In this document: piece after piece, positions 27,965-37,119 of the stretch | Numbering within the stretch: the first letter of the stretch is position 1 | Layout of the letters: every line of letters begins with the position of its first letter | Source of the DNA: Paraburkholderia sp. BL10I2N1 | GTDB taxonomy: Bacteria > Pseudomonadota > Gammaproteobacteria > Burkholderiales > Burkholderiaceae | NCBI RefSeq assembly: GCF_004361815.1 | Contig: NZ_SNWA01000001.1 | Span: 2,232,001 to 2,296,000 of the forward strand | Direction: 5' to 3' | DNA length: 64,000 nucleotides | The notes under the pieces: generated by a model | The model's database searches: none | What the model saw: only the letters and a program-made list of their open reading frames with translations | What the model was told of the DNA's origin: nothing | Position numbers and translations under genes: made by a program

Positions 27965-28608
27965 AGCTGTATAGCTACTTTCGCAGCTCTGCGTCTTATC
28001 GGGTTCGTATCGCACTCGCCTTGAAAGAGCTGCCGTTTCAGTATGAGGCTGTTCATCTTCTCAAAGATGGCGGCCAACAGCTCTCACAGGCATACCGTCG
28101 GGTAAATCCAGACGGTATCGTCCCAGCGCTTGAGGACAGACCGGAGGTCTTGACGCAGTCTCTGGCGATAATCGAATACCTCGACGAGATGTATCCCGAC
28201 CCGCCGCTCCTTCCCGGAGACCCCATCGACCGGGCCTACGTCCGCTCCGTTGCGCTTCAGGTCGCCTGCGAAATACATCCGGTCGATAATTTGCGGGTAC
28301 TTCAGTATCTGAAGAAAAACTTCGGCATATCTGATGAGCAGAAGTCGCAGTGGTACCGGCATTGGATTGATGTCGGCTTCGGTTCATTGGAGGTGCGGCT
28401 TAAAGCGGAAAGACGCGTTGGAAATTTCGCGTTCGGTGACGCACCAACTCTTGCTGACATCTGCCTCGTACCACAAGTCTGGAACGCCCGCCGATTTGAC
28501 ATACCGCTGGACAGCTATCCGACAATCAAACGCATTGCCGACAATGCGATTGATTTGAAAGCCTTCAGGCAAGCCGAACCCTCCGGCCAACCGGACGCGG
28601 AGGGTTGA
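27961..28608 (+). CDS. maiA: Maleylacetoacetate isomerase (zeta-class GST)
   Basis: The 215-residue glutathione transferase begins KLYSYFRSSASYRVRIALAL, where the SSxS motif binds and activates glutathione; SLAIIEYLDE and the C-terminal helical domain (FGDAPTLADICLVPQVWNA) are typical. It converts maleylacetoacetate to fumarylacetoacetate, the step between the two upstream enzymes. Gene order is dioxygenase-hydrolase-isomerase, with 4-base overlap at the start. Confidence 0.96.
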   Translation: MKLYSYFRSSASYRVRIALALKELPFQYEAVHLLKDGGQQLSQAYRRVNPDGIVPALEDRPEVLTQSLAIIEYLDEMYPDPPLLPGDPIDRAYVRSVALQVACEIHPVDNLRVLQYLKKNFGISDEQKSQWYRHWIDVGFGSLEVRLKAERRVGNFAFGDAPTLADICLVPQVWNARRFDIPLDSYPTIKRIADNAIDLKAFRQAEPSGQPDAEG

Positions 28609-28881
28609 ACTGACCGTTCATCCCACGCTTAATGGTGCGGGCTCAGCCGTCTCTGTTTTGTCCATGGCAGCTTACCCACCGCGGTCGTGGCTGTAAGGCG
28701 CGGGAATCAATGATGACACGGCGGGCACTCGTTACGAATGAGCCTACGGTTCTCCACTTGCCGTCCGTAGCTGATAGATAATTCATCATTAACTAAGAAT
28801 GAAGACTGTGGTCGAGTTACGGATGGTCGCAACAACTATATAGCGCCGGAGCCTGGCTCCATGGTGCAGTTTGGAGACATC

Positions 28882-30879
28882 ATGAGCGCAGGCTTTCAAC
28901 ACCCATTCCCCGCAGCCGCCAATAGTGCCGCGCGAGGCAAAATCGTTAGCGCACAACAAGCCGTCAGGCTGATTCGACCAGGAAACACCGTGGCAACCGG
29001 TGGCTTCGTTGGCATCGGGTTCGCGGAAGAAGTCGCCATCGCGCTGGAGCAGCTGTTCCTTGACTCAGGCCGCAGCGGAAACGACACGGCTCGAGACTTG
29101 ACACTGGTCTACGCAGGTGGTCAGGGCGACGGAGCCAGTAAGGGCCTAAATCACCTCGCCCATGAAGGACTCGTTCGGCGGGTTGTCGGTGGCCACTGGG
29201 GACTTGTTCCTGGCCTCCAACGCCTGGCCGTTGAAGGTCTCATCGAAGCCTACAACCTTCCGCAGGGCGTCATTTCCCAGCTGTTCCGCGACATTGCCGC
29301 TCATCGGCCAGGTCACTTATCCACAGTTGGACTCGGCACGTTCGTCGACCCACGCAACGGTGGCGGCAAGCTTAACGCCCGAACGACGGAGGACTTGGTC
29401 AGCCTCATATCCGTCAACGGCGCTGATTGCCTTCTGTATAAAACTTTCCCGGTCGACGTCGCCATCGTGCGTGGCACCACCGCCGACGCGAACGGGAATG
29501 TGACAATGGAGAAGGAGGCACTCACGCTCGAATCACTGGCCATCGCGATGGCCGCGCGTAACTCTGGCGGAATTGTGATAGTCCAGGTCGAGCGTATCGC
29601 CGAGTCAGGCACTCTGAATCCACGACAGGTCAAAATACCTGGGATTCTGGTCGACTGCATCGTGGTTGCAAAACAGGAAAACCATTGGCAAACGTTCACT
29701 GAGCCCTACAGCCCAGGCTTCGCGAGTGAGCTTCGCATCGCGACAAGTTCGATTCCGTCGATGACGATGAGTGAGCGAAAAATCATCGCTCGACGTGCTT
29801 CGTTCGAGCTGATGGCCAATAGCGTCGTTAATCTCGGCATCGGAATGCCAGAGGGAATTGCGAGCGTCGCTAATGAAGAGAAGGTATGCGACCTGTTCAC
29901 AATGACGACCGAGCCCGGCGTCATTGGCGGGATACCGGCCGGCGGGCTGAATTTCGGAGCAGCAACCAATACCGATGCCATCATCGACCAGCCGTACCAG
30001 TTCGACTTCTACGATGGCGGCGGCCTAGACATCGCATTTCTTGGACTCGCACAGGTTGACCGCGAGGGTAATCTCAACGTCAGCAGGTTTGGGCCAAAGC
30101 TCGCTGGCGCGGGCGGGTTTATAAATATCTCGCAGGCAGCAAAGAAAGTCGTCTTTGTCGGTACGTTCAATGCAGGCCAGCTCAATGTGAGTATCAAAGA
30201 TGGGTGTCTGCAGATTCTCAAGGAAGGTGTCTGCCAGAAGTTTGTTGACGCAGTAGAGCATCGAACTTTCGGTGGCCGTTACGCCATTGAACGCCAGCAA
30301 CCGGTCCTGTATATCACAGAACGTTGCGTCTTTTCTCTTACCCGTGATGGCCTCGAACTCGTCGAGATTGCACCAGGGGTCGACCTCCGCCGTGACATCG
30401 TCTCTCAGATGGGTTTCGCTCCCATCATGAAAGCTACTCCCCGCATCATGGACGCTCGCATCTTTGAAGACCAGCCGATGGGGCTGCGTGCATTGTTGCT
30501 GCGGCTCAAACTCAGCGAACGGTTTAGTTACGACTCAGACAAGAACATGTTTTTCATCAATTTTGAAGGACACAAGGTATCGACGGGGGACGACGTTGAA
30601 GCAATCCGCGCCGAGGTTGAACGTTCGCTCTCCGGACTGAATGTCAGACCCCATGCGATAGTCAACTACGACAATTTCTCAATAGCGCCCGAGGTCATCG
30701 ATGCATACTCCAAAATGGTGGCCGGCCTTGTCGGACGATTTTACTCAGATGTGACTCGGTATACGACAAGCAGCTTTCTGCGGATGAAATTGGGCGACGC
30801 GCTACAACAGCGCAGCGTCGCCACATATATCTACGAAAGTCCAGAAGAGGTGACGTCCCATGAAACGCGTGAGAAATGA
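28882..30879 (+). CDS. Acyl-CoA:acetate/3-ketoacid CoA-transferase, fused form
   Basis: The 665-residue protein fuses the two CoA-transferase halves. The first begins [20 protein letters not shown]; the second starts near residue 300 ([14 protein letters not shown]) and holds the catalytic Glu in [11 protein letters not shown]. About 130 extra residues follow the usual end of YdiF/Pct-type enzymes (from [19 protein letters not shown]). ATG 28882 follows TTTGGAGACATC; the ATG 21 bp earlier has a weaker site. It could activate acetoacetate released by the hmg pathway or load CoA on a carboxylic acid substrate. It lies 273 bp after maiA, and no operator copy was found in that gap. Confidence 0.9.
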   Translation: MSAGFQHPFPAAANSAARGKIVSAQQAVRLIRPGNTVATGGFVGIGFAEEVAIALEQLFLDSGRSGNDTARDLTLVYAGGQGDGASKGLNHLAHEGLVRRVVGGHWGLVPGLQRLAVEGLIEAYNLPQGVISQLFRDIAAHRPGHLSTVGLGTFVDPRNGGGKLNARTTEDLVSLISVNGADCLLYKTFPVDVAIVRGTTADANGNVTMEKEALTLESLAIAMAARNSGGIVIVQVERIAESGTLNPRQVKIPGILVDCIVVAKQENHWQTFTEPYSPGFASELRIATSSIPSMTMSERKIIARRASFELMANSVVNLGIGMPEGIASVANEEKVCDLFTMTTEPGVIGGIPAGGLNFGAATNTDAIIDQPYQFDFYDGGGLDIAFLGLAQVDREGNLNVSRFGPKLAGAGGFINISQAAKKVVFVGTFNAGQLNVSIKDGCLQILKEGVCQKFVDAVEHRTFGGRYAIERQQPVLYITERCVFSLTRDGLELVEIAPGVDLRRDIVSQMGFAPIMKATPRIMDARIFEDQPMGLRALLLRLKLSERFSYDSDKNMFFINFEGHKVSTGDDVEAIRAEVERSLSGLNVRPHAIVNYDNFSIAPEVIDAYSKMVAGLVGRFYSDVTRYTTSSFLRMKLGDALQQRSVATYIYESPEEVTSHETREK

Positions 30880-31815
30880 CGGGCTTCAATCCATTTGCTG
30901 CAGCCCATGCGCGCGATTTCGCCGATAGACGCCGGTTGCGAGGGAATTGAAGCGGCCAGCGGTAGCCATGCCTCCTCAATCAGCGCTTCGTCCGTTCCGT
31001 TCAGAAAAAGAAGCCGCCGTCGTGTTACCAGCTAGTTGGCAATGACTGTTCGAAATGGAGTCGTCGGAAGACCGGCTAAGCCGCCTCAACGAGAATAGAC
31101 GAGTTGCGCCGGCGTGAGCCGCTTGCGAAGTAATGAAAACCCTATGAACGTACGACGACAGGTCGTCTCAGCACGGAGCAGTCGCCCCAGTCACTGGCTA
31201 GGCGGGTCACCTTCGCGAGACTGCGCAGAGGGCAGCCAGGGAGTGCGCTGGACGGCGGTGACTTTCGAACAGCTTGACGCTTCCTTAAGGCGGCGCCGGC
31301 TTGATAGCAGAAACGCCGCTCGTGCGCACAGCCCTTCGACCTGGTTGCCATAAGCGCTACCCTCTGGGATATTCAGGGCCGTACAACAACACCGAGAAGT
31401 TTCATCGGAATCGCTGTCTTGAGTCAATTTTTGGGGCTCCTCGCTCACGCAAAGGGATTTACACAGATTAAAGATTATAAGATTACCGGAGTGCTCGACC
31501 GAGAAAACGTCTTGCCTGCACCACGGTTTTCAGAAGTGGATACCCATTTTCCGTGTGTGAAGGCCAAGCAAAACTTGGGTGGAGGACAAGTCGTATCGAT
31601 GAACTTCGACAGAACGATTGCGTCACGAGAACGATACGGAACGCAGCAACTGCAGCTATGTACCTGTTCGCATCAGGCCGTCGTCCGGACATGTCGCAGA
31701 GTTTCAGCGTCCTCATGTACGAGTTGATTGGTCGAACGGCGTTTTCTGATACATCAATCATCGGCGAAGTCTTGAAGGAGCGGTCATCGCGAAGGTGAAC
31801 TTGCACCCGCCTTAC
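30880..31815. other. Gene-poor boundary of the catabolic island
   Basis: About 930 bp without a recognisable gene. Short frames on both strands lack domains and ribosome sites. The change from dense operons to sparse genes begins here. Confidence 0.5.
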
Positions 31816-32640
31816 CTAGAGCCGGGCGTCAAGCAGTCGAAGCATCGCCGCGGCACCACCCTCAATTCCGACACCGTGCGACGGATTGGTACTTGCCTCA
31901 CGAGGATGAATCCGGATGAGCCGATTCCGTGCGCTTTTTTCGCTGAACCGTCGTACTGTCGGCAGGGCTTTTCCGGCACCAAGTTCAACGACAACCAGCT
32001 TCGATACCGACGAAGTCCAAGCTGCCAGGCGCTCCCGTTGCTTTTCATACGGCACATCGACCCACGCCCAGTCTCCGAACATGAGGATATTCGGACGCGC
32101 GAGAGAACCGCAGCGCGGGCAACGGGGCATTGGGCTTTCCAGGAGGGACGTCTTCTCATTTACGAGCGGGCGAAATTCCTCTGCCGACCATGTATCGTTC
32201 GCGCAGGCCTCCAGGCATTGGAGTGCGTGAATCGACCCATGGCATTCGTAGACCCGGCTTTCCAAGAACCCGGCCTTCTGGAACTGGCCGTCCACGTTGC
32301 TAGTGAACACGAAGGCGCCATGGACCATGCGGTCCGCCCACCGGCGCAAAATCGCGAAACCCTCGTGCGGTACGGTCTCGCGGTAAAGCTTTAGGCGGTG
32401 TCCGTAGAAGCCCCAGGCCAGCTCAGGATGCTCCGCAAACCTTGCAGGGTTTGCCATGTCCTCGAACGACGACCCTTGGTGCTGAAGTGCGGGATAGGCA
32501 CGCCAAAAGCCTTCGCTGCCGCGAAAGTCAGGTAGGCCCGAATCGACACCCATACCCGCGCCCGCGGTAATTAGAAGCCCGTCGGCCTCTCGCAGCCAGG
32601 CGGCAGCTTTCTCCAGCTTCTCGTCTTGCGAATCGGTCAC
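31816..32640 (-). CDS. Sir2-family NAD-dependent protein deacylase
   Basis: The 274-residue sirtuin has the NAD-binding motif ITAGAGMGVDSGLPDFRG, the FTSNVDGQF motif (equivalent of TQNID), the catalytic His in ECHGSIH, and zinc cysteines in LQCLEAC and CPRCG. It removes acyl groups from lysines at the expense of NAD. The start is GTG 32640 behind GGAGTGAGAG. It stands alone; targets cannot be inferred. Confidence 0.92.
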   Translation of the reverse strand: MTDSQDEKLEKAAAWLREADGLLITAGAGMGVDSGLPDFRGSEGFWRAYPALQHQGSSFEDMANPARFAEHPELAWGFYGHRLKLYRETVPHEGFAILRRWADRMVHGAFVFTSNVDGQFQKAGFLESRVYECHGSIHALQCLEACANDTWSAEEFRPLVNEKTSLLESPMPRCPRCGSLARPNILMFGDWAWVDVPYEKQRERLAAWTSSVSKLVVVELGAGKALPTVRRFSEKSARNRLIRIHPREASTNPSHGVGIEGGAAAMLRLLDARL

Positions 32641-32989
32641 CTCTCACTCCAAATAGATTACGACGACTCTCGACGAAAATTACCTGGGCGTTCTACTCAG
32701 TAGCGTGAAACGGTTTCGCCAGTGGTGGGGACCCACCATGTGCGAGTATTGCGCATCGAGTTGATGCCGGTGAGTTCCGAAAAAAGTCCCTGCCGAAAAC
32801 GCTGGGCGCTTCGGCGTAGTGGAAGCCAGCAGAGCCGCGACGGAAAAATCAATGAGAACCTTGCTCGGGCAGAGCGGCAGTCACCGACTTGAGCTATAGC
32901 GAATACAGCCCCGCCCGGCTTGGGGCATCGGACAGCAGTAGCGGTGAGGTATCATTGTGCGCATCACTCACCACAGGACGCGAAATCTG
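32641..32989. other. Intergenic region with perfect palindrome
   Basis: No gene is seen. TGGTGGG-GA-CCCACCA at 32723 to 32738 is a perfect inverted repeat about 85 bp upstream of the sirtuin start and could be an operator or RNA hairpin. Confidence 0.35.
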
Positions 32990-33628
32990 ATGTCTGTAGA
33001 TTCCAGCTGGTTGGGCCAAATTGAACGTGAGTGGGCACAACTTCGCCAGAGCGACCCGGCACTCGACATAGAAAAGTTCTTCCGGCACGTTGTGTCAGCG
33101 AACAAGGTTGGATTTCTTTCACTTGAATCAATCGCGGCCATTGCGAATGGCTTGCTCACAAGCCCGTTGCCGGGCGCACCCTATCTCGGCCGGCGCCTTC
33201 TTGAACGGGTTGGCCCTGACCGGCACCCGTCGCTCCGGGTCGCCCTTGCACTGTCTCTTGTCACGGAGACAGGTGGGCCTGCCGATTTCGAGGGCGGACA
33301 CGTCATTCTGGGCGATGTCCTCAAGGACGATTTGGCGAGCGAGCCGCTGCGTGGCATGGCGGCAGCGGCTCTTGCGGACAGCGCGAGGCTTGGTCGTGGC
33401 ATGGACACCGACCCCGAGATGGCCAAGGACATGTATGCCACGGCCTTGGAGCTTGGACACCGGTCGGCCGCGTATAACTTGGGCTTGTATTGGGAGGGAC
33501 GCTGGGGTACGAGTGCTCCCGGCGACGTCGTCCCCGACAGCACAAAGGCGGCACAGGCCTACAAGCGTGGTGGTTCGAACGCAAAATGCGCCGCCCGCCT
33601 GGACGCATTGCGGACCCGTTCGAGGTAA
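32990..33628 (+). CDS. Sel1-like repeat protein
   Basis: The 212-residue protein is all-helical. Its second half carries SEL1-like units: AAAALADSARLGRGMDTDPE, MYATALELGHRSAAYNLGLY, and TKAAQAYKRGG. Such repeats act as protein-protein scaffolds. No signal peptide is seen, so it is probably cytoplasmic. ATG 32990 is preferred to the upstream GTG because it gives the compact N-terminus. It converges on the H-NS gene, with a terminator between. Confidence 0.75.
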   Translation: MSVDSSWLGQIEREWAQLRQSDPALDIEKFFRHVVSANKVGFLSLESIAAIANGLLTSPLPGAPYLGRRLLERVGPDRHPSLRVALALSLVTETGGPADFEGGHVILGDVLKDDLASEPLRGMAAAALADSARLGRGMDTDPEMAKDMYATALELGHRSAAYNLGLYWEGRWGTSAPGDVVPDSTKAAQAYKRGGSNAKCAARLDALRTRSR

Positions 33629-33654
33629 ACCACGCCAATCGCGCATGCCGACGC

Positions 33655-33683
33655 AAAAAAAAGCGAGCTCTGTGTGCTCGCTT
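33655..33683 (-). terminator. Rho-independent terminator of H-NS-like gene
   Basis: On the minus strand AAGCGAGC and GCTCGCTT form an 8-bp stem with a 7-base loop, followed by a T-run of about eight. It lies 10 bp past the H-NS stop. Confidence 0.88.
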
Positions 33684-33693
33684 ACACGGTCGA

Positions 33694-34413
33694 TTAAGCA
33701 GCCGCAGCTTCCGGCGCAGCCGCGACATTCGTCGTCGTGCCCACCTTTTTGGCGCCAACCAGTTTCTTCGCCGGTGCCTTCTTCGCTACCGCCGCCTTTG
33801 TCACGGGTTTCTTCGCGACGACTTTCGGCTTGCTCGCAGCGCCAGAATCTGCAGCTCCGCTAACGCTAGCAATCAGAAACCTTGCCCGGTCTTTCGCACC
33901 GGCTAGCCACGCCGGAGCCGGACCGCGCCCGCTCCAAGTCGCACCGGACTTCGCGTCGCGATACTTAGCCGGCTGCGGACCTTTCGGCTGACCCGTGCCA
34001 GCAGCGGCGCTGACTGACGACGAGACCTTCTTGCCCGCAGTCTTGGCCTTCTTCGCACTTGCCACGCCTGCAGCGACAACTGCATCGGCACTACCCTCAA
34101 TCAGGAATTTGCTGCGGTCTTTCGCGTTCGCAATCCAACCCGGAGCGCGTCCGTGTCCGGACCATGTAGCCCCTGTCTTCGGGTCCTGATATTTCGCTGC
34201 GGACGGCTTGGCGATGACCGCAGATTTAGCTGCGGCTTTCGGTCCGCGTTTCTTGTCGCCAACATGCGCGTCAAGGTCAGCTGTCGTCAGGCCGTGCGTT
34301 GACATCAACTCGCGAATCTTTTCGATAGCAGCGCTCGACTTCTTCGCGATGAGTGCGTCTGCTTGGTTCTGCAGTTTTTGGATTTTTGCTTGCAAGGATT
34401 CCAGGGGCGTCAT
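33694..34413 (-). CDS. H-NS-family protein with two DNA-binding motifs and H1-like tail
   Basis: The 239-residue protein has an N-terminal coiled-coil oligomerisation region (LQAKIQKLQNQADALIAKKS) and two copies of the H-NS C-terminal DNA-binding motif: YQDPKTGATWSGHGRAPGWI and YRDAKSGATWSGRGPAPAWL. These are separated by an Ala/Lys linker and followed by a Lys/Ala-rich tail resembling histone H1 (about residues 200 to 239). Ordinary betaproteobacterial H-NS proteins are near 100 residues with a single motif. ATG 34413 follows GGAGGTGCGA. It likely silences AT-rich or foreign DNA, with bivalent binding. Confidence 0.9.
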   Translation of the reverse strand: MTPLESLQAKIQKLQNQADALIAKKSSAAIEKIRELMSTHGLTTADLDAHVGDKKRGPKAAAKSAVIAKPSAAKYQDPKTGATWSGHGRAPGWIANAKDRSKFLIEGSADAVVAAGVASAKKAKTAGKKVSSSVSAAAGTGQPKGPQPAKYRDAKSGATWSGRGPAPAWLAGAKDRARFLIASVSGAADSGAASKPKVVAKKPVTKAAVAKKAPAKKLVGAKKVGTTTNVAAAPEAAAA

Positions 34414-35118
34414 TCGCACCTCCGTAGTTGAGATGCCGGCACTATGCCATGCGCAAGATGCATTGCGCTACTTCTTGCTGGGTGGCCGAATAGATAACCG
34501 AACATTCTTTAGTGGTTCCTCGGCGCGCCATCACTCTTTTTTCGGCGTCTGACGAGCGCGCCGCATCCAATCGCAACAAGCAAGACTGTCATCAGACCCG
34601 CGCTCATGCCGGTCGTGCTGCGGGATGCGCTCCGACTGGAAGCAGCAGAAGCGACCGTAGGCGAAGAGGCCTGCGTCGCAACCGGCTGCGGAAGCGCTAC
34701 GCCGGCGGCACTGCGTTGGCGAACGAGCGAGGCTTCCGACGTTGGGGAGGCCTTCCGCTTGTTCCTCAAGGAGCTCGCTTCCTTATTCTTTATAGGAAAA
34801 GGGGCTCCTTTAATAACCAGAAGACTCTTTTTTAGAAGCTGTAGGTAGGGCGGTTTAAATGTCGGCTGGCGGTAGCCGTCTTCAGCGTGCTGAAGTGCCT
34901 TGGTTTGCGACAGTCGCAGCGCTCAGTTCAGTGCTGCGACTTCGTCGCCTATCAGAGGGCTGCAGGCGGTCTGAATGTCGTACGTCGTACAGACCTTGAG
35001 TTCCTCTCTGAGCGGCTGTTCGCACAACTCGGCGACTGCGTCGTCCAGCGCCGTGTACTCGCCTTATAGATAGGGAACCGTGCTCGCGGCGGGTCGGACG
35101 GCCGACTCGTTGGGTTCG
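34414..35118. other. Intergenic region, no supported gene
   Basis: About 700 bp. A Ser/Ala/Arg-rich minus-strand frame at 34509 to 34769 ends in a hydrophobic segment and basic tail but has no convincing start. The upstream part must hold the H-NS promoter. Confidence 0.4.
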
Positions 35119-35709
35119 TTACTTCTTTCGGCTTTCCATGGCATCCGCGGTGCAACTGATGAACCAAGCGAGGGCTGGCGCCATTTCAGCCAGTGAGACT
35201 GAGGCCACCTGGAAAGTCGCGTCATCCATAACCGGCGCCGGGCGCGCTCTGTCCTCGCGCGAGTAAGCTTCGAACAGAACACCTGTTCGCGCAACTGAGA
35301 CGAGCGCAAAAGCTGCTTTCTTTACCCGATGCGTGTCAGGGTTCGCGCCCGGCGAAGGTTCGTCAATCGATTGGAGCGAATGGATAAGTTCCCGCAGCGA
35401 ATTGTGCAAGCGCCACGCGTTGTACAAAGGATGGTGAATCACGAACAGAAAACGGTGTCGACTGGCGCCCGAAAGCGTACTCGCCGCGCTCCCCGTCTCC
35501 AGGTACTTCTGCTCCTGCGGCGGGACAATCTCGACATGCTCATCGATGAACTGGGCGCTGCGGACGCTTTGGGCGACGGTGTCGCGCTGGAACTCCGCGC
35601 ATTTCGCCGGACCGATGCTAGTGTCGTCCTCTTCCGGGGCCACCGGCGCTGCAAAGGTGTCGCACGACACGAACACCAGCAGCAGCACCCCCGCGATTAA
35701 CTGCCACAT
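35119..35709 (-). CDS. Hypothetical exported protein
   Basis: The 196-residue product starts with a signal-like segment (MWQLIAGVLLLVFVSCDTFA before APVAPEED), so it is probably periplasmic; the Cys in VSCD could also suggest a lipoprotein, though the lipobox is poor. The rest is mostly helical, with FLFVIHHPLYNAWRLHNSLR and a final segment ending ISCTADAMESRKK. No known domain is recognised. ATG 35709 has GGAGG upstream; the ATG two codons earlier is too close to it. Confidence 0.65.
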   Translation of the reverse strand: MWQLIAGVLLLVFVSCDTFAAPVAPEEDDTSIGPAKCAEFQRDTVAQSVRSAQFIDEHVEIVPPQEQKYLETGSAASTLSGASRHRFLFVIHHPLYNAWRLHNSLRELIHSLQSIDEPSPGANPDTHRVKKAAFALVSVARTGVLFEAYSREDRARPAPVMDDATFQVASVSLAEMAPALAWFISCTADAMESRKK

Positions 35710-35760
35710 GCTCATCCTCCCTCGATAGGACCCAGTCTATCGGTACGGTCGAGCGGCGTT

Positions 35761-35880
35761 CGGTTAGCCCGTTCGCCTGCGCCATCGCAGCGACTCGCAT
35801 CCAGCCGGTTACGCCACCAACCTTCATCACGTCGGGCATCAGGTTGTCCGGCGCACCAGCGTCTATTGCGGTGGCGAAGC
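35761..35880 (-). pseudogene. Remnant of enolase-superfamily (mandelate racemase/muconate lactonising) gene
   Basis: A 40-codon stretch reads FATAIDAGAPDNLMPDVMKV, then GGVTGWMRVAAMAQANGLT, matching the C-terminal barrel segment of these enzymes (usual pattern MPDxMxxGGVTGWxRAAALA). Sequence on both sides loses the similarity and no full-length frame exists. It is a small leftover of a deleted sugar-acid or aromatic-acid catabolic gene. Confidence 0.65.
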
Positions 35881-36309
35881 GGCCGGAGCAATCGAAGGCG
35901 CCGCTGGCAGTACGGTGTGGGACGGGCATGGAAAGCCGGACAGCCCGAACGTTTATACCGTGATTTCGTCCGTCGGCGTCATTTCCGTCTCCATCGTGTC
36001 TGCCGCGTTGGCGGGCGGGCAAACAGAGCCACGCCATTTCAAGGATAAAAAGCCGTGTCGAAACGTCAAGCTAAAGCGCGTCGCAGGTGACGTCCGACTG
36101 CCAGATAGCAGGTCGGTTCGATGGTTCGGCCATCATTGAAATCCCACTCGAAGCCACGGTCCGCGGGGTTTCACTGGCCGAATGTCCCTACAGCAGGCTA
36201 CAGGAACCGCTTTTTTAATTTTTGCGCCAAAAACCCCTTGATTTAAGGCCTCAGACGTTGCGCCTTCACGCCGGTCTTGTTACGCTGGCGCCCAACCCGA
36301 GGATTTGTA

Positions 36310-36361
36310 CCTTTGCGCTAGTCGGTGACGGTGCAAAGGCAAAGGTCTTGGGCAACCTTTG
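36310..36361 (+). promoter_or_regulatory. Leader hairpins before HU-like gene
   Basis: CCTTTGC (36310) pairs with GCAAAGG (36333), and CAAAGG (36340) pairs with CCTTTG (36356). The two hairpins share related stems and could be mutually exclusive. They end 18 bp before the HU-like start codon. Confidence 0.4.
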
Positions 36362-36379
36362 ATTAGACACGAGGAATTT

Positions 36380-36862
36380 ATGGCAACGACAGCTACCAAG
36401 AAAGCCGCTGCTCCGGCTACGAAGAAAGCGGCAGCACCCGCCAGCAAGAAAGCTGCTGCACCAGTTGCGAAGAAAGCGGCAGCGCCCGCCAGCAAGACAG
36501 CTCCCGCACCCGTTGCGAAGAAGTCTGCTGCGGCTGCTGCTCCCCTGAAACCTATCAAGGACTCGTTCACGAAGGCATCGCTGACCATTCACCTGGCCGA
36601 GCGCTCAGGCCTCGAACCGAAGGCGGCCAAGGCGTTGATGGCGGCGCTCGAAGAAACGGTGCTCGCATCGATTCACAAGAAGGGCGCGAAAGAGTTCACG
36701 CTCCCCGGCCTGCTGAAGGTTGTCGCGCAAGACGTACCCGCCAAGAAAAAGCGCTTCGGCAAGGACCCGTTCACGGGTGAAGACAAATGGTTCGCGGCGA
36801 AGCCCGCTTCGGTGCGGCTTAAGGTGCGCCCGCTGAAGAAGCTGAAGGACGCCGCACTGTAA
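36380..36862 (+). CDS. HU-family DNA-binding protein with histone-H1-like N-terminal tail
   Basis: The 160-residue protein begins with about 55 residues of Ala/Lys/Pro repeats (KKAAAPA and KKAAAPV units), followed by a HU/IHF fold (SFTKASLTIHLAERSGLEPK, ALMAALEETVLASIHKKGAK, EFTLPGLLKVVAQ). The C-terminal KWFAAKPASVRLKVRPLKKL replaces the usual beta-arm end. Such fusions add unspecific DNA binding to DNA bending. ATG 36380 follows GAGGAATTT. The repeat region could vary in length by slippage. Confidence 0.9.
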   Translation: MATTATKKAAAPATKKAAAPASKKAAAPVAKKAAAPASKTAPAPVAKKSAAAAAPLKPIKDSFTKASLTIHLAERSGLEPKAAKALMAALEETVLASIHKKGAKEFTLPGLLKVVAQDVPAKKKRFGKDPFTGEDKWFAAKPASVRLKVRPLKKLKDAAL

Positions 36863-36885
36863 GCGAAAGTCTTCTGACGTGATAG

Positions 36886-36920
36886 CGCCCCTCGCGACCA
36901 AAATCCGAGGGGCGTTTTTA
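36886..36920 (+). terminator. Rho-independent terminator of HU-like gene
   Basis: CGCCCCTCG and CGAGGGGCG form a 9-bp stem with an 11-base loop, followed by TTTTTA. It starts 23 bp after the stop codon. Confidence 0.88.
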
Positions 36921-37119
36921 TTTGCGACGCACGACGTCGGCGTAGCAATTGGATAGCGCGTCGTTTTGTGAGTGAACCGGTTCTGGTTGAGCGCCCGCCA
37001 TTTCCTTCTGAAGGACCAGCTCGCGCGTGAGTATGACGCACGACACTTCTCGTCCGGGCCGAAAGCCTCACTACGGTGCGACGGCATTCGACGGCGGCAA
37101 GCCTGGCGATGAAAAGCCT

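Noticed and set aside
28747..28782. Possible seventh operator before the CoA-transferase
   Set aside because: Only a half-site-like TGATAGATAAT is present; the left half at the required distance does not match.
31114..31798. Several 80 to 107-codon frames at the island boundary
   Set aside because: No domains, overlapping on both strands, no ribosome sites.
34509..34769. 86-codon minus-strand frame with hydrophobic C-terminus
   Set aside because: Starts with TTG without a ribosome site; Ser/Ala/Arg-rich low-complexity composition; the frame stays open upstream without a start.
35915..36139. 74-codon frame with a hydrophobic stretch
   Set aside because: No ribosome site and no recognised family; possibly decayed DNA, so not annotated.
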